Shown one piece after another: positions 27,159 to 36,216 of a stretch of DNA of 64,000 bases. How positions within the stretch are numbered: position 1 is the first letter of the stretch; every line of letters begins with the position of its first letter. The stretch is from Sulfurimonas sp. HSL3-7 (GTDB lineage: Bacteria > Campylobacterota > Campylobacteria > Campylobacterales > Sulfurimonadaceae): positions 2,046,001 to 2,110,000 of the forward strand of contig NZ_CP147919.1 in the NCBI RefSeq assembly GCF_039645985.1, in the 5' to 3' direction. The notes under the pieces were generated by a model that made no database searches, was not told where the DNA came from, and saw nothing but the letters and a program-made list of their open reading frames with translations. Both the position numbers and the translations under genes were made by a program.

Positions 27159-27402
27159 GATAGTCTCCTTTTTTTGTACTATTTTCTGATTATAACTCAA
27201 CTATCACAACAGAAAATCCAAAAAGATATAATCAAAAGAGACACCCCCTTTCCTCCGCACTGCAGAGATATTTTCTGCTTACAGTAACGGAAACACAGCT
27301 TATATAAAATGGAACCCCTGCTTTCCTCTCTTGCAAATAACTAAATAAAAATTGAGCAAAGCGCTCTGTATGATGGCAACACAAAATAAAGGAGTGCTAC
27401 CT

Positions 27403-27657
27403 ATGAGTAATAAAATCACAGATGTTAAAACAAATGAAAAAAACGAGGTTCTTTTTACCTACGACGCGAAGAACTATATCCTGATCGAATCAGAGTATCT
27501 CAAGGTCGTGACCCAGCCTAAGAAAACCGTCTATTGTCTGAACGGCCCTTCGAGAGTCGACCTTGTCAAGTTCGGCATGCCTATTCAAAAGGTAGAAGGC
27601 TACAGCGACTTGTGCAGCGTACTTAAAAACATCATTCCAGCGGAAGCCCTTTTATAA
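27403..27657 (+). CDS. Small protein of unknown function
   Basis: 84 residues from ATG 27403 after AAAGGAGTGCTACCT; an open frame extends to 27352 without support. It reads as a compact beta-rich domain (ITDVKTNEKNEVLFTYDAKNYILIESEYLKVVTQP, VYCLNGPSRVDLVKFGMPIQKVEGYSDL). Two cysteines. No family recognised. It stands alone between the OmpA lipoprotein and the helicase-domain gene. Confidence 0.65.
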   Translation: MSNKITDVKTNEKNEVLFTYDAKNYILIESEYLKVVTQPKKTVYCLNGPSRVDLVKFGMPIQKVEGYSDLCSVLKNIIPAEALL

Positions 27658-27703
27658 CCCTCTCGGGTCAGCGATGAAAACCCCCTTTTCATCTGCGCTC
27701 AGC

Positions 27704-27709
27704 TATAAT
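27704..27709 (+). promoter_or_regulatory. -10 box upstream of the 27738 gene
   Basis: Exact TATAAT ending 28 bp before ATG 27738, with GGAACC as a weak ribosome site in the leader. Confidence 0.5.
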
Positions 27710-27737
27710 CGCGCCTTACTTCAAAGGAACCGATTAC

Positions 27738-28412
27738 ATGCCTGAGCAAACCGACCAACCCACTGAAAAGATCTACAACGACCCCATAAGTGTTGCTAAA
27801 CGTACCAGACAGAAGCTGCACCTTGTCGCAGGCTGTGACAAAGCGGCTATCCTTGCACACATCATCAAAAGCAGCGATGATATACAGACCGTTGTCATCA
27901 CAAAAACCAAACGTGATGCGGACGCCCTGAGTATTTTCCTTAAAAGCCGGAGTATCAACGCCGCGGCGATACACGGCAACAAAAGAACACAGGAGAACGA
28001 AGCGGCAGCCAAGGCTTTTGGAGAGGGTAAGCTGAACGTCCTCATCACCACCGACATGATCCTGCAGTCGCTTGGACTCAGCAATATTGCCCGCATGGTG
28101 AGTTATGACCTTCCGACGGAGCCGGAGAACTATCTCAGCCGTTTAGGCTGCCTGAGCGAGACAGGTGAAGCCATCGCCCTTGTCACTCCTGAAGAGGAGC
28201 GCGAACGCTTTGACATTGAACGGGTTATCAGGCAGGAGATCCCCGAAGAGGAGGTTGAAGGTTTTGTACCGGAACCCGAATCTGCCGCCGAAGAGACACC
28301 GCAGCGCACGAAAGACCGGAACAAGAAACCGCGCCACCGTAAACAGAAACGAAAGCGGGGGGACAAAGCGAAAGAAGATGCGCACCCCGAAGAGCCGCAG
28401 GACGATCAATAG
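27738..28412 (+). CDS. Stand-alone helicase C-terminal (RecA2) domain protein with basic tail
   Basis: 224 residues that match only the second RecA-like lobe of DEAD-box RNA helicases: VVITKTKRDADALSIFLKSRSINAAAIHGNKRTQENEAAAKAFGEGKLNVLITTDMILQSLGLSNIARMVSYDLPTEPENYLSRLGCL. Walker A, DEAD and motif III are absent, and motif VI, normally HRIGRTGRAG, reads SRLGCLSETG, so the arginine fingers are lost and it cannot be an ATPase by itself. The C-terminal ~60 residues are a basic low-complexity tail (RTKDRNKKPRHRKQKRKRGD), as in RNA-binding helicase tails. It is followed after 3 bp by a DEDD exonuclease. An RNA-binding adaptor is plausible. Confidence 0.75.
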   Translation: MPEQTDQPTEKIYNDPISVAKRTRQKLHLVAGCDKAAILAHIIKSSDDIQTVVITKTKRDADALSIFLKSRSINAAAIHGNKRTQENEAAAKAFGEGKLNVLITTDMILQSLGLSNIARMVSYDLPTEPENYLSRLGCLSETGEAIALVTPEEERERFDIERVIRQEIPEEEVEGFVPEPESAAEETPQRTKDRNKKPRHRKQKRKRGDKAKEDAHPEEPQDDQ

Positions 28413-28415
28413 CGC

Positions 28416-28943
28416 ATGATAATCCTGGACTTTGAGACAAACTCATCCAACATCCATGATGTCATAGAGGTTGCCGCGTTTAGAGCGTTCATGAGCGGTG
28501 GAGAGTATATTGTTACCGACACCTTTCACCGCTACTACTACTCCAAATATACGGTGAACCCTCATGCCCTGCTTGTCCATAAACTCTCCCCGCAAAAAGT
28601 CGAAACGCTTAGAAACAGTGCCGGCTATGCGGAGTATTTTGAAGATGACCGTGATTTCATCGATTTTTGTAGCGGGGCCAAAACGCTGGTCGCCCACAAT
28701 ATCGCTTTTGAGCTTCGCCATCTAGGTACTCTTGTCTCATTTGAGCGTCACTTCTGCACGATGAAAGAGAACAAAAAGGCGGTCAATGCTGTCAATATAA
28801 AAGGCAATCTGAAAAACCCGAAGCTCATAGAGACCTGTGCATTTTACGGTATTGATTTTGATGATGCGCAGTATCACAGCGCTATCTATGATGTCACGAA
28901 GACATTGGAAGTTTTAAATTCCATGAATAGCACGGTGATCTGA
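28416..28943 (+). CDS. DEDD-family 3'-5' exonuclease (RNase T/PolC epsilon-like)
   Basis: 175 residues with the DEDD plan: motif I MIILDFETNSSN (D-E), motif II LVAHNIAFELRHL (N-x-x-F-D/E region), motif III YHSAIYDVTKTLEVL (H/Y-x-x-x-x-D). The motif II acidic residue is E in place of the usual D, so activity needs testing. It starts 3 bp after the stop of the RecA2-domain gene, so the two are cotranscribed, which suggests a shared RNA or DNA processing task. Confidence 0.8.
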   Translation: MIILDFETNSSNIHDVIEVAAFRAFMSGGEYIVTDTFHRYYYSKYTVNPHALLVHKLSPQKVETLRNSAGYAEYFEDDRDFIDFCSGAKTLVAHNIAFELRHLGTLVSFERHFCTMKENKKAVNAVNIKGNLKNPKLIETCAFYGIDFDDAQYHSAIYDVTKTLEVLNSMNSTVI

Positions 28944-28979
28944 CCTTCAACCCATTGCACTCCTGCATAGAAGGTCCCC

Positions 28980-29708
28980 TTACAGATCCGCTCCGAGAAA
29001 AACTTTCTCGTCAAGATCAAAGATCTTCCGGTAGGCCTCTTCTAAGTCGACAGATCTATCCTTATAGTCCATCAGCTCACCTATCTCGACGGTGATAGCG
29101 TGCTGTTGCTTCGGTCTGTTTTGTAAAGCGGCTTCCAGAACGTCGTTTGCATTGGTCCGAATATAGATCGGCAGGATCGGGAGCCTGTTTTTCAAAGCGA
29201 TAATGCGGGCGCCCTCTTTAAAATCGGAGAGATCGCTCGCCTCTTTGTTGCGGGTGCCTTCAGGAAAAAGAAAGATCGAGTTCCCCTCATCGACACCGGA
29301 TTTGATATCTTTAAAAAATCCGCTCATCTGCTTGGCTTCCCTGTCCAGGAGAATACTTCCCGCGTTTCTGGTAAAAATACCGAAGAAGAAAGAGTTGTAA
29401 AGCTCTTTTTTCGAAACCCACAGGCCGAAAATATCCGTCTCTTTGAGCGCCACTTCGATGATCAGCGGATCAATAATACTGCGGTGATTTGTGATGAGTA
29501 GGAAACGCCCCTCTTTGGGCAGTTTCTCTTTCCCTTTGACGACAACATCGATGTGCAGTGCAGCGAGAAGTTTTTGGGCATATTCAAGCCTGAGCCTCTT
29601 TTTCGCTGCACCTGAGTCTGTTTTCTTGAGTGTCAAACCGTATCTGTTTGTCAGATATGTGGCGTAAAGCGCCATCTTAATGCGATTAAGGTTCAATTGA
29701 GGACCCAT
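28980..29708 (-). CDS. plsC: PlsC-type 1-acylglycerol-3-phosphate acyltransferase
   Basis: Membrane-bound acyltransferase of phospholipid synthesis or lysophospholipid recycling. The catalytic NHRSIIDPLI block (HX4D), the glycerolipid-binding FPEGTRNKEASDLSDFKEGARIIAL and later PILPIYI are all present. The family length is typical (242 residues). Several alternative homologues exist in each genome, so the assignment to plsC rather than a paralogue is tentative. Convergent with the exonuclease gene. Confidence 0.85.
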   Translation of the reverse strand: MGPQLNLNRIKMALYATYLTNRYGLTLKKTDSGAAKKRLRLEYAQKLLAALHIDVVVKGKEKLPKEGRFLLITNHRSIIDPLIIEVALKETDIFGLWVSKKELYNSFFFGIFTRNAGSILLDREAKQMSGFFKDIKSGVDEGNSIFLFPEGTRNKEASDLSDFKEGARIIALKNRLPILPIYIRTNANDVLEAALQNRPKQQHAITVEIGELMDYKDRSVDLEEAYRKIFDLDEKVFLGADL

Positions 29709-29856
29709 ACAAGAGGAAGTAAATCTGCAATTCCTTGCCTTTAAAAAATTGGAATAGATAACGTAATCTTATCTTAAATGCCAGGTATTCCCCATAAAAA
29801 AAACATTTATGCCATGAAGGAGTGGCCATTTTTGCGCTGCCCTTTACTGACGGGGC

Positions 29857-30726
29857 TTACCTTGCAATGACCGTCTTGAGCTTTATAAACAGCTTTTCTG
29901 CCATCAAGACAAGCGCCCCGATAACCACGCCCGTTACCATTTCGGCCAGCAGGCTCGGCATGAAATGGAGGGCGTCATGAAGCGGATGGACATTGTGGAC
30001 AAAGATGCCGCCGGCAACAAGAAGCATTGCCAGTGTCCCGACCACCGTCAGAAGCTTGATCACCTTCGGCAGGGCCAGGACAAGCGTCTTGCCGACAGCT
30101 TCAAGGGGTCTGTTCCTGTTGTCGGCGATCGCGATAAGTTTGAAGCCCATATCGTCCATCCGCACCAGCAGTGCGACAAAACCGTAAACCCCTATGGTCG
30201 CCAAAATCGCCACGGAAGAGACGACTACGATCTGGACCGGCAGTTCTTTTTCCACCACCGTTCCCAGCGCGATGATGACGATCTCGATGGAGAGGATGAA
30301 GTCGGTGAGGATGGCCGACTTGATCTTCTTTGCCTCATGCTCCAGGATGGTCTCTGTCGAGACAGCGCTAAATTCCTCTTTTTCATGGGGATGCGGCTGA
30401 AAATAGTCATAGATCTTCTCCGCCCCCTCGAAAGCGAGGTAGAGTCCGCCGAGCATCAAAATAGGGACGATGATCCACGGGGCAAAAGCACTCAGCAGAA
30501 AGGCAAACGGCAGGATGATCAGCTTGTTACGGAACGAGCCTTTCGTGATGGCCCACAGGACGGGAAGCTCCCTCGAAGAGGCAAAGCCAGATGCCTTCTC
30601 GGCATTGACGGCCAAATCGTCACCCAATACCCCTGCCGTTTTCTTCGTGGCGATCTTGCTCATTGCCGCCGCATCGTCAAGCAACGCTGCGATGTCGTCA
30701 AATACAGCGAAAAAACCTGCTGTCAT
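29857..30726 (-). CDS. DUF808 family inner-membrane protein (YedI-like)
   Basis: 289 residues starting MTAGFFAVFDDIAALLDDAAAMSK, the DUF808 signature, after AAAAGGAGTAGT. Five or more hydrophobic helices are visible (LIILPFAFLLSAFAPWIIVPILMLGGLYLAF; ILTDFILSIEIVIIALGTVV; IVVVSSVAILATIGVYGFVALLV; VIKLLTVVGTLAMLLVAGGIFV; LLAEMVTGVVIGALVLM). The protein is widespread and of unknown transport or structural role. Confidence 0.88.
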   Translation of the reverse strand: MTAGFFAVFDDIAALLDDAAAMSKIATKKTAGVLGDDLAVNAEKASGFASSRELPVLWAITKGSFRNKLIILPFAFLLSAFAPWIIVPILMLGGLYLAFEGAEKIYDYFQPHPHEKEEFSAVSTETILEHEAKKIKSAILTDFILSIEIVIIALGTVVEKELPVQIVVVSSVAILATIGVYGFVALLVRMDDMGFKLIAIADNRNRPLEAVGKTLVLALPKVIKLLTVVGTLAMLLVAGGIFVHNVHPLHDALHFMPSLLAEMVTGVVIGALVLMAEKLFIKLKTVIAR

Positions 30727-31007
30727 ACTACTCCTTTTGCTGTTTTGCAGACTCTATTTTATCGAAAAGAACATTGCTGCATTGACTATTTAAAAAACCT
30801 TTCCATTCTGACGACAAAAAAGGCATTAGACCATCATTTTTCTTTACGTTTTATCTGTGCCTAAGACTGTGCTCCTTTGCATTTTATCTGCAGCTGAAAG
30901 ATAAAACAGAAAAATATCGTTCAAATATTCTTTAATTTTCATCGCTTTTATCCTCTCTGACTAAGTTTGTGTGCTATTATTTTTGCAAAAATAAGGAAAA
31001 GCTGAGA

Positions 31008-31589
31008 ATGTCCTATCAGGTTATCAAAGTGAGCACGGAAGATCAGCTCGAAAAAATATATGCATTTCGATATCAGATTGTCTGTGAAAAATTGGGGGTC
31101 ACTGAGCTGGACAACTGTGAGCCTAACCGTGAGACAGATGAATACGACGCTTACTCTGAGCATTTCGCCGCCTTTGATGAAGCTGGCGAAGTTGTAGCAT
31201 GCACACGTCTTATTCACCACTCTCCCATTGGTTATCCTACTACAAATTATATGACCTACGATACGGATACTTGGCACTTTGATCAGGAACAGCTCGGTGA
31301 ACTTTCGAGAGTATTTGTCACACCGAAATTCCGTAGTATTTCGGAACTAAAACCCCTTTTCAATGATCTCAAAATTATTATCTATCCCACCATGGTAAAT
31401 CTCAATATAGCCTATACTTTTGCTGCCCTGGAAAAACCGTTTTTTCGATTACTCAACATGCTGAATTTTCCCTATAAGCGCATTGGAGATCTTCAACCAT
31501 ATATTGGGCAACGCTATCCCTCTATTTTATATATGGATGAATTGTACGACGCCAATCGTGAACTTTTCAGTAAAAGCGAAATACAGTGA
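31008..31589 (+). CDS. GNAT acyltransferase, N-acyl amino acid / autoinducer-synthase-like
   Basis: 193 residues from ATG 31008 (AAGGA upstream). It fits the LuxI/N-acyl-amino-acid synthase branch of GNAT folds: an N-terminal YAFRYQIVCEKLGVTE, a DEYDAYSEHFAAFDEAGEVVACTRLIH acyl-transferase strand region, and LGELSRVFVTPKFRSI. It resembles PEP-CTERM/exosortase-associated acyltransferases and FeeM-type N-acyl synthases, which take acyl-ACP. The TGA stop overlaps the GTG start of a TonB receptor by 4 nt, so it is coupled to a receptor, YfiR-like and GGDEF-EAL genes. The product may be an acylated amino-acid signal; this is inference. Confidence 0.7.
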   Translation: MSYQVIKVSTEDQLEKIYAFRYQIVCEKLGVTELDNCEPNRETDEYDAYSEHFAAFDEAGEVVACTRLIHHSPIGYPTTNYMTYDTDTWHFDQEQLGELSRVFVTPKFRSISELKPLFNDLKIIIYPTMVNLNIAYTFAALEKPFFRLLNMLNFPYKRIGDLQPYIGQRYPSILYMDELYDANRELFSKSEIQ

Positions 31590-33697
31590 AAGCCCGATAT
31601 TTCAGTTTCATGCTGTTGGCCTGCAGTACCGTCTTGCTGCAGGCAGAAGAGTCACTAAAGGAGTTTTCATCGACTAATATTCCGCATCTCGCTTCGGTTA
31701 CGCAGCAGATTGGCAGGGATCTTGAACACTTTACAGAGGCCGCCACAGAAACGAAAGCAAATGAACCGTACCAGCCCTATATCATCTCCGTTTTGGATGG
31801 AAAAAGACTTGAAAAACTCGGTATTTCAACACTCGGAGAAGCCCTGGAATTGATACCGGGTGTCGATATTGCCACCGACCTTATGGATATGAAAACTCCA
31901 ATTTTTCGGGGTTCCAACCCTTTGGCCTTCGGGCAGGTCAAACTGCTGATTGACGGCATACTCGCCAATGATACTTTTATTGACGGGTTTGCAAGTTATC
32001 ACTATATGCCCATCGAAGTCATCAAACGGATTGAAGTAGTTCGTGGACCCGGCAGTAAAACAGACGGCATCAACGCCTATGCCGGTTCCATCCAGGTCAT
32101 TACCTATGCTGAAGAGATCGGCGAACCACTCAACCGTGTCTTCGCCAAAACCGGATCCTACAACGCACTGGCCGTCGGGTTCACCTCTTCCGCCACCGAA
32201 GGCAAACTCCGCATACATGCCGACGGTTACTACCAGAAGGATAAAAAAACACTGTATGCCGGTCCGGATGCGGCTGCCACTGGTATTTATAACTATCAAA
32301 CACCCTTTTATACCATCGACAATACCGCTCTTGCACAAAGTGGAGATGCCCCGCTGCAGACAACGACCTATGCTCTCGGTTTGCAGCTTGATTACGATGC
32401 CTTCAGCTTCAAAGCAAGAGGGAACAGTTATACCCATGGCAGTGCCTACGGTCTTAACGGTTTACTCCCACAAGATGATGATCGTATCGAAATGCCTGCC
32501 TATCTGCTGGAATTGGGCTGGGACAAGCATTTCGGTGACCTTGAGGCCGTCATCAAGATCGGCGCAAAATATGACAGCCTCAGCGGTGATGCCAGATCGG
32601 TACCAGCAGGATTCGAACTTCCTAGTCTTTCCGATCCTCTCCATGAAAAAGTCACCTTTACGGACGGTTTTTATGGAATTCATCAGGCTGATCAGCGCTC
32701 TTTTTACCAATCTGCCTATCTTAAATACAGCGGGGTGGATAACCATCAAATCACCATCGGCTACCGTCTGAGTCGGGAAGAGACCTACAACATCGTTACG
32801 ATAACGACCGACAGGGATACCGGCATAGGGCTGGTTGACTATACGGATACTCTCCCCTTTTTTGATATTGATGCAAAACGCGACACTGCGATGTTCTCCC
32901 TGCAGGATCAGATGGAGATCGGGACAAAACTCGGCATACTCTATGGCATCAATATTGAAAAGACTTCATTATCAAAGATACAGTATGATCCCAGGATATC
33001 TTTTGTCTACCAAAGTGACATGCAGCGTATCTTTAAAGCCATCTACAGCCATTCACACCGCAACCCCTCCTGGCAGGAACTCTATACGCTTAACAACGCG
33101 GCGCGTGTCGGCAACACCGACCTTAAACCCGAAACCGTGGATGCTTTTGAACTGGCATTCATTCAAAAATTCAGCGGCAGCAGCTATCTGCAGGCTGATG
33201 TTTTCTACCTGATAAACAAAGACCAGATCGATAAGAACAATGCCCTGCACCTTTATCTTAACAACCACAATACCGATATCTACGGGTTTGAACTGGAAAC
33301 AAGCACCCAGATATTGCCGCATGACCAGCTCTATGCCAGTTATTCCTACGTCGACGGTTCCGATGATCAGGGAAATCCTCTGGCCAATGTCGCACAGCAC
33401 CTGGCAAAAGCGAGTTATCTCTACAAGTTTTCTCCGGAGTTGAGTGCCGGAACGGTCCTGAAATATGTCGGCAGTAAATCCCGTATTGAAGGTGATCAGC
33501 GTGACGATACGCCCTCTTATTTTACAGCGGACCTTTCTGCGCACTACCAGAACCCAGCACGGCAGTTCAATGTAACAGCCAGCGTCAAGAACCTTGCCGA
33601 TGCCGATGTCGTCTACCCTTCAGAGCCGAATACCTATACCAATGATTACCCGCAGGACGGCCGTACTTTTCTGCTCACTTTGAGCAAGGAGTTTTAA
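31586..33697 (+). CDS. TonB-dependent outer-membrane receptor
   Basis: 703 residues; GTG start overlaps the upstream stop. Signal peptide MKARYFSFMLLACSTVLLQA. The plug domain (~60-190) has YIISVLDGKRLEKLGISTLGEALELIPGVDIATD, IKRIEVVRGPGSKTDGINAYAGSIQVITY; the beta-barrel ends with GRTFLLTLSKEF, a typical C-terminal aromatic. The N-terminal region has no clear TonB box seen by eye. In the unit 31008-36163 the receptor sits between a signal-synthase-like gene and a c-di-GMP effector, so it may import the same molecule the synthase makes. The substrate is unknown. Confidence 0.9.
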   Translation: MKARYFSFMLLACSTVLLQAEESLKEFSSTNIPHLASVTQQIGRDLEHFTEAATETKANEPYQPYIISVLDGKRLEKLGISTLGEALELIPGVDIATDLMDMKTPIFRGSNPLAFGQVKLLIDGILANDTFIDGFASYHYMPIEVIKRIEVVRGPGSKTDGINAYAGSIQVITYAEEIGEPLNRVFAKTGSYNALAVGFTSSATEGKLRIHADGYYQKDKKTLYAGPDAAATGIYNYQTPFYTIDNTALAQSGDAPLQTTTYALGLQLDYDAFSFKARGNSYTHGSAYGLNGLLPQDDDRIEMPAYLLELGWDKHFGDLEAVIKIGAKYDSLSGDARSVPAGFELPSLSDPLHEKVTFTDGFYGIHQADQRSFYQSAYLKYSGVDNHQITIGYRLSREETYNIVTITTDRDTGIGLVDYTDTLPFFDIDAKRDTAMFSLQDQMEIGTKLGILYGINIEKTSLSKIQYDPRISFVYQSDMQRIFKAIYSHSHRNPSWQELYTLNNAARVGNTDLKPETVDAFELAFIQKFSGSSYLQADVFYLINKDQIDKNNALHLYLNNHNTDIYGFELETSTQILPHDQLYASYSYVDGSDDQGNPLANVAQHLAKASYLYKFSPELSAGTVLKYVGSKSRIEGDQRDDTPSYFTADLSAHYQNPARQFNVTASVKNLADADVVYPSEPNTYTNDYPQDGRTFLLTLSKEF

Positions 33698-34257
33698 TGC
33701 GAATATGGCTCGTCAGCATGCTTATCGTTGTTCCGCTTTTCGGATTCAGCTATAGCCCGTTGATGCTCAAAGCCCAGGCATCCATCTTCCCCAAGCTTCT
33801 GCTGCTTGCCAAAGAACCGGAAAAGCTGCTGGTTCAAGGCAGCATCGTTTTTGCCATTGTCCACGAAGCTGAAGACACCTTGACGGCTTCCAGACTCAAG
33901 TCCCTGATGGAACAACAGTACAAAGGGCGCATAGAAGGGTACCCTTTTAAAGTAATTTTGATACAATATTCCAAACTCAATGAGACAGTTGAAGCGAGTG
34001 CCGTTATGGCACTTCATTCAGAAAAGCATATCGATGAGCCTGCCAAACTGGCCGTTAAGAAACAGATCGTCTCTTTTGTGGAGGATGCCGCCTATCTGAA
34101 TGAAGGCTATCTTTTTTCCCTGAACCTGGAGCGTTCGACGGTGATCTATATGAACAAGCCGATGCTGCCGTACTATGGGATTGAATTTTCAGACACGCTC
34201 TATCATGTTGTAAGGTTTTTTGATGATAATAAAGAAAGCGCATTCCCTCTCCACTAG
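33697..34257 (+). CDS. YfiR/DUF4154-like periplasmic protein
   Basis: 186 residues, signal peptide MRIWLVSMLIVVPLFGFSY, ATG overlapping the upstream TAA by one base. The body shows a YfiR-like layout: an N-terminal LMLKAQASIFPKLLLLA helix, alternating strands, and a C-terminal VIYMNKPMLPYYGIEFSDTLYHVVRF. Family membership is moderate; the similarity is by pattern. In the YfiBNR system YfiR restrains a membrane diguanylate cyclase from the periplasm; here the next gene is a HAMP-GGDEF-EAL protein, giving the same logic. It overlaps that gene by 35 nt. Confidence 0.6.
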   Translation: MRIWLVSMLIVVPLFGFSYSPLMLKAQASIFPKLLLLAKEPEKLLVQGSIVFAIVHEAEDTLTASRLKSLMEQQYKGRIEGYPFKVILIQYSKLNETVEASAVMALHSEKHIDEPAKLAVKKQIVSFVEDAAYLNEGYLFSLNLERSTVIYMNKPMLPYYGIEFSDTLYHVVRFFDDNKESAFPLH

Positions 34258-36163
34258 AATCGTTCTTTCCGTCGCTCTTGTTTTTTTTCTGCTCTTCTTT
34301 GCGATCTTTCTGGTCTTTGGCAAAATAACTAAAGATGCGCTTTACACGGCCGAAAAAGACAAAGCGGAGATCATTGCCGAAATGATTGCACCCATGCTGG
34401 CCGTTGAACTCTATCTGGGCCGTAATGAGAATGTGTTGGCCATAGCCGACCAAATCACCGCCAACCCCAATATTCTCTCTTTTGAGCTTGTTCAAGACGG
34501 TCAGCGTATCGTCAGACGCAAAAATACGGAAATCGACAGCAGCGATACAGATGAAGATTTCAATGTCGAAACAGAGCTGATCCACCCCGTCAACCATCAT
34601 CCGATCGCTAAACTTCACCTCTCCTACTCAAGTGAGCATTACCACCATCTCGCCAGGCAGTACAGAATGGTTTTTTTGATATTACTCGGCGTACTGAGTC
34701 TGCTCATATTCCTGTTTACCTTTTACCTCCGCCATCTGCTTACACCGCTTAAACGTATTGCTTCAGAGGTTGCCGGTTTTACCCCCGGTCAGGAACTTTC
34801 GCTTCCCCCTTATAAGAAAAACAATGAGATAAGCGATATTGCCACTGCCTTGAAAGTGATGAATATACGTATTTCCGACTACGCCGAGCAGCAGGAGAAT
34901 ACGGCGCAGATTCTGGAACAGGAAGTCGCAAAAAAGACAAGCCAGCTGAGACGTCAGCTTTATACCGATGCACTGACCGGATTGCCAAACCGTACACGGC
35001 TGATGGAAGATATCGGCAAAGCGCGTCACGGCGTACTCATACTTGTCAACATCGATGAATTCCGGCAGATCAACGACTTTTACGGCCACATTGCCGGAGA
35101 CCATGTTCTTAATACCCTGGCCAAGACACTTACACATCTCAGCAAAAATGAGACGGACATGTCCGTCTATAAGCTCTCCGCCGACGAGTTTGCCCTCTTC
35201 ACCGACCATGCCCTTGACTATCATAATCTGGAACTGTTATTAAACGAATTAAACACCGTCATCGAAGCCACCCCTATCGATTACGAGGAGGCCAGGCTCA
35301 ACATCCGGAGCACACTTGGCGCAACAATGAACATCGTAGAAGGAATGGAGAAGGCCGATATCGCTCTCAAAACAGCCCGCAGCCGTCACAAACCCTTCAT
35401 GATCTATGACGGAAGCCTCAATATCGAGCATCAGTACCATCAGAATATGCAATGGACCCAAAGGCTCACAGCTGCGATCTCCGAAGATCGTATCGTTCCC
35501 TATTACCAACCTATCTTCGACAACCGATCCGGCGCCGTCAGCAGTTATGAATGTCTGGTCCGGCTGGTTGAACCCGACGGCAATGTCCTGACGCCGTTTC
35601 ATTTCCTTGAAATCTCTAAAAAAGCACGGCTTTATCCCCGTCTGACGATGATCATGGTGGAGAAAAGCTGCCGCCATTTTAGTGGCAGACCTGACCATTT
35701 CTCTATCAATCTCTCCGTAGATGACATCCTTAATGAGGATACCGTCTTGTTTATCAAAGAGCAGATAGAAACGCACCGTGTCGCGGAGCAGATTATTTTC
35801 GAGATCCTTGAATCCGTCGGAATCGAAAACTATCCGGAGATCCTCAGCTTTATCGAAGAGATGAAGGCGCTCGGCTGCCGGTTCTCCATTGACGATTTCG
35901 GTTCAGGCTACTCCAACTTCGAACACCTGCTGCAACTCAAGATCGACTACATCAAAATCGACGGCAGCCTCATCCGGAATCTCCATACCGATGCCAATGC
36001 GATTTCGATCATCCAGGCGATCGTCTATTTTGCCAACAAACGCAACCTGATATGTATTGCCGAATTCGTTCACAACGCCGAAGTGTACGAAATTGTCAAA
36101 GAGCTCGGTATCGAGCGTTCACAGGGCTTCCATCTCGGTGAGCCTCTCCCCGATACACTTTAG
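34223..36163 (+). CDS. HAMP-GGDEF(degenerate)-EAL c-di-GMP phosphodiesterase
   Basis: 646 residues from ATG 34223 (AAGG 8 nt before; a TTG lies 3 nt upstream). Transmembrane helix ~12-32, a periplasmic domain, second helix ~155-172, then HAMP (TPLKRIASEVAGFTPGQE). The GGDEF-like domain reads YKLSADEFALF, so the first two glycines are lost and no I-site is seen; it should not make c-di-GMP. The EAL domain keeps most catalytic residues: YECLVRL (ECL for EAL), INLSVDDI, FEILES, DDFGSGYSN, IKIDGSL. It is likely a phosphodiesterase gated by the YfiR-like protein and the TonB receptor. Confidence 0.9.
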   Translation: MIIKKAHSLSTRIVLSVALVFFLLFFAIFLVFGKITKDALYTAEKDKAEIIAEMIAPMLAVELYLGRNENVLAIADQITANPNILSFELVQDGQRIVRRKNTEIDSSDTDEDFNVETELIHPVNHHPIAKLHLSYSSEHYHHLARQYRMVFLILLGVLSLLIFLFTFYLRHLLTPLKRIASEVAGFTPGQELSLPPYKKNNEISDIATALKVMNIRISDYAEQQENTAQILEQEVAKKTSQLRRQLYTDALTGLPNRTRLMEDIGKARHGVLILVNIDEFRQINDFYGHIAGDHVLNTLAKTLTHLSKNETDMSVYKLSADEFALFTDHALDYHNLELLLNELNTVIEATPIDYEEARLNIRSTLGATMNIVEGMEKADIALKTARSRHKPFMIYDGSLNIEHQYHQNMQWTQRLTAAISEDRIVPYYQPIFDNRSGAVSSYECLVRLVEPDGNVLTPFHFLEISKKARLYPRLTMIMVEKSCRHFSGRPDHFSINLSVDDILNEDTVLFIKEQIETHRVAEQIIFEILESVGIENYPEILSFIEEMKALGCRFSIDDFGSGYSNFEHLLQLKIDYIKIDGSLIRNLHTDANAISIIQAIVYFANKRNLICIAEFVHNAEVYEIVKELGIERSQGFHLGEPLPDTL

Positions 36164-36216
36164 GGCAATCACCGTTCTGCTCTTTCACGCACTTCGCGCA
36201 TACCTTTCTCAATACA

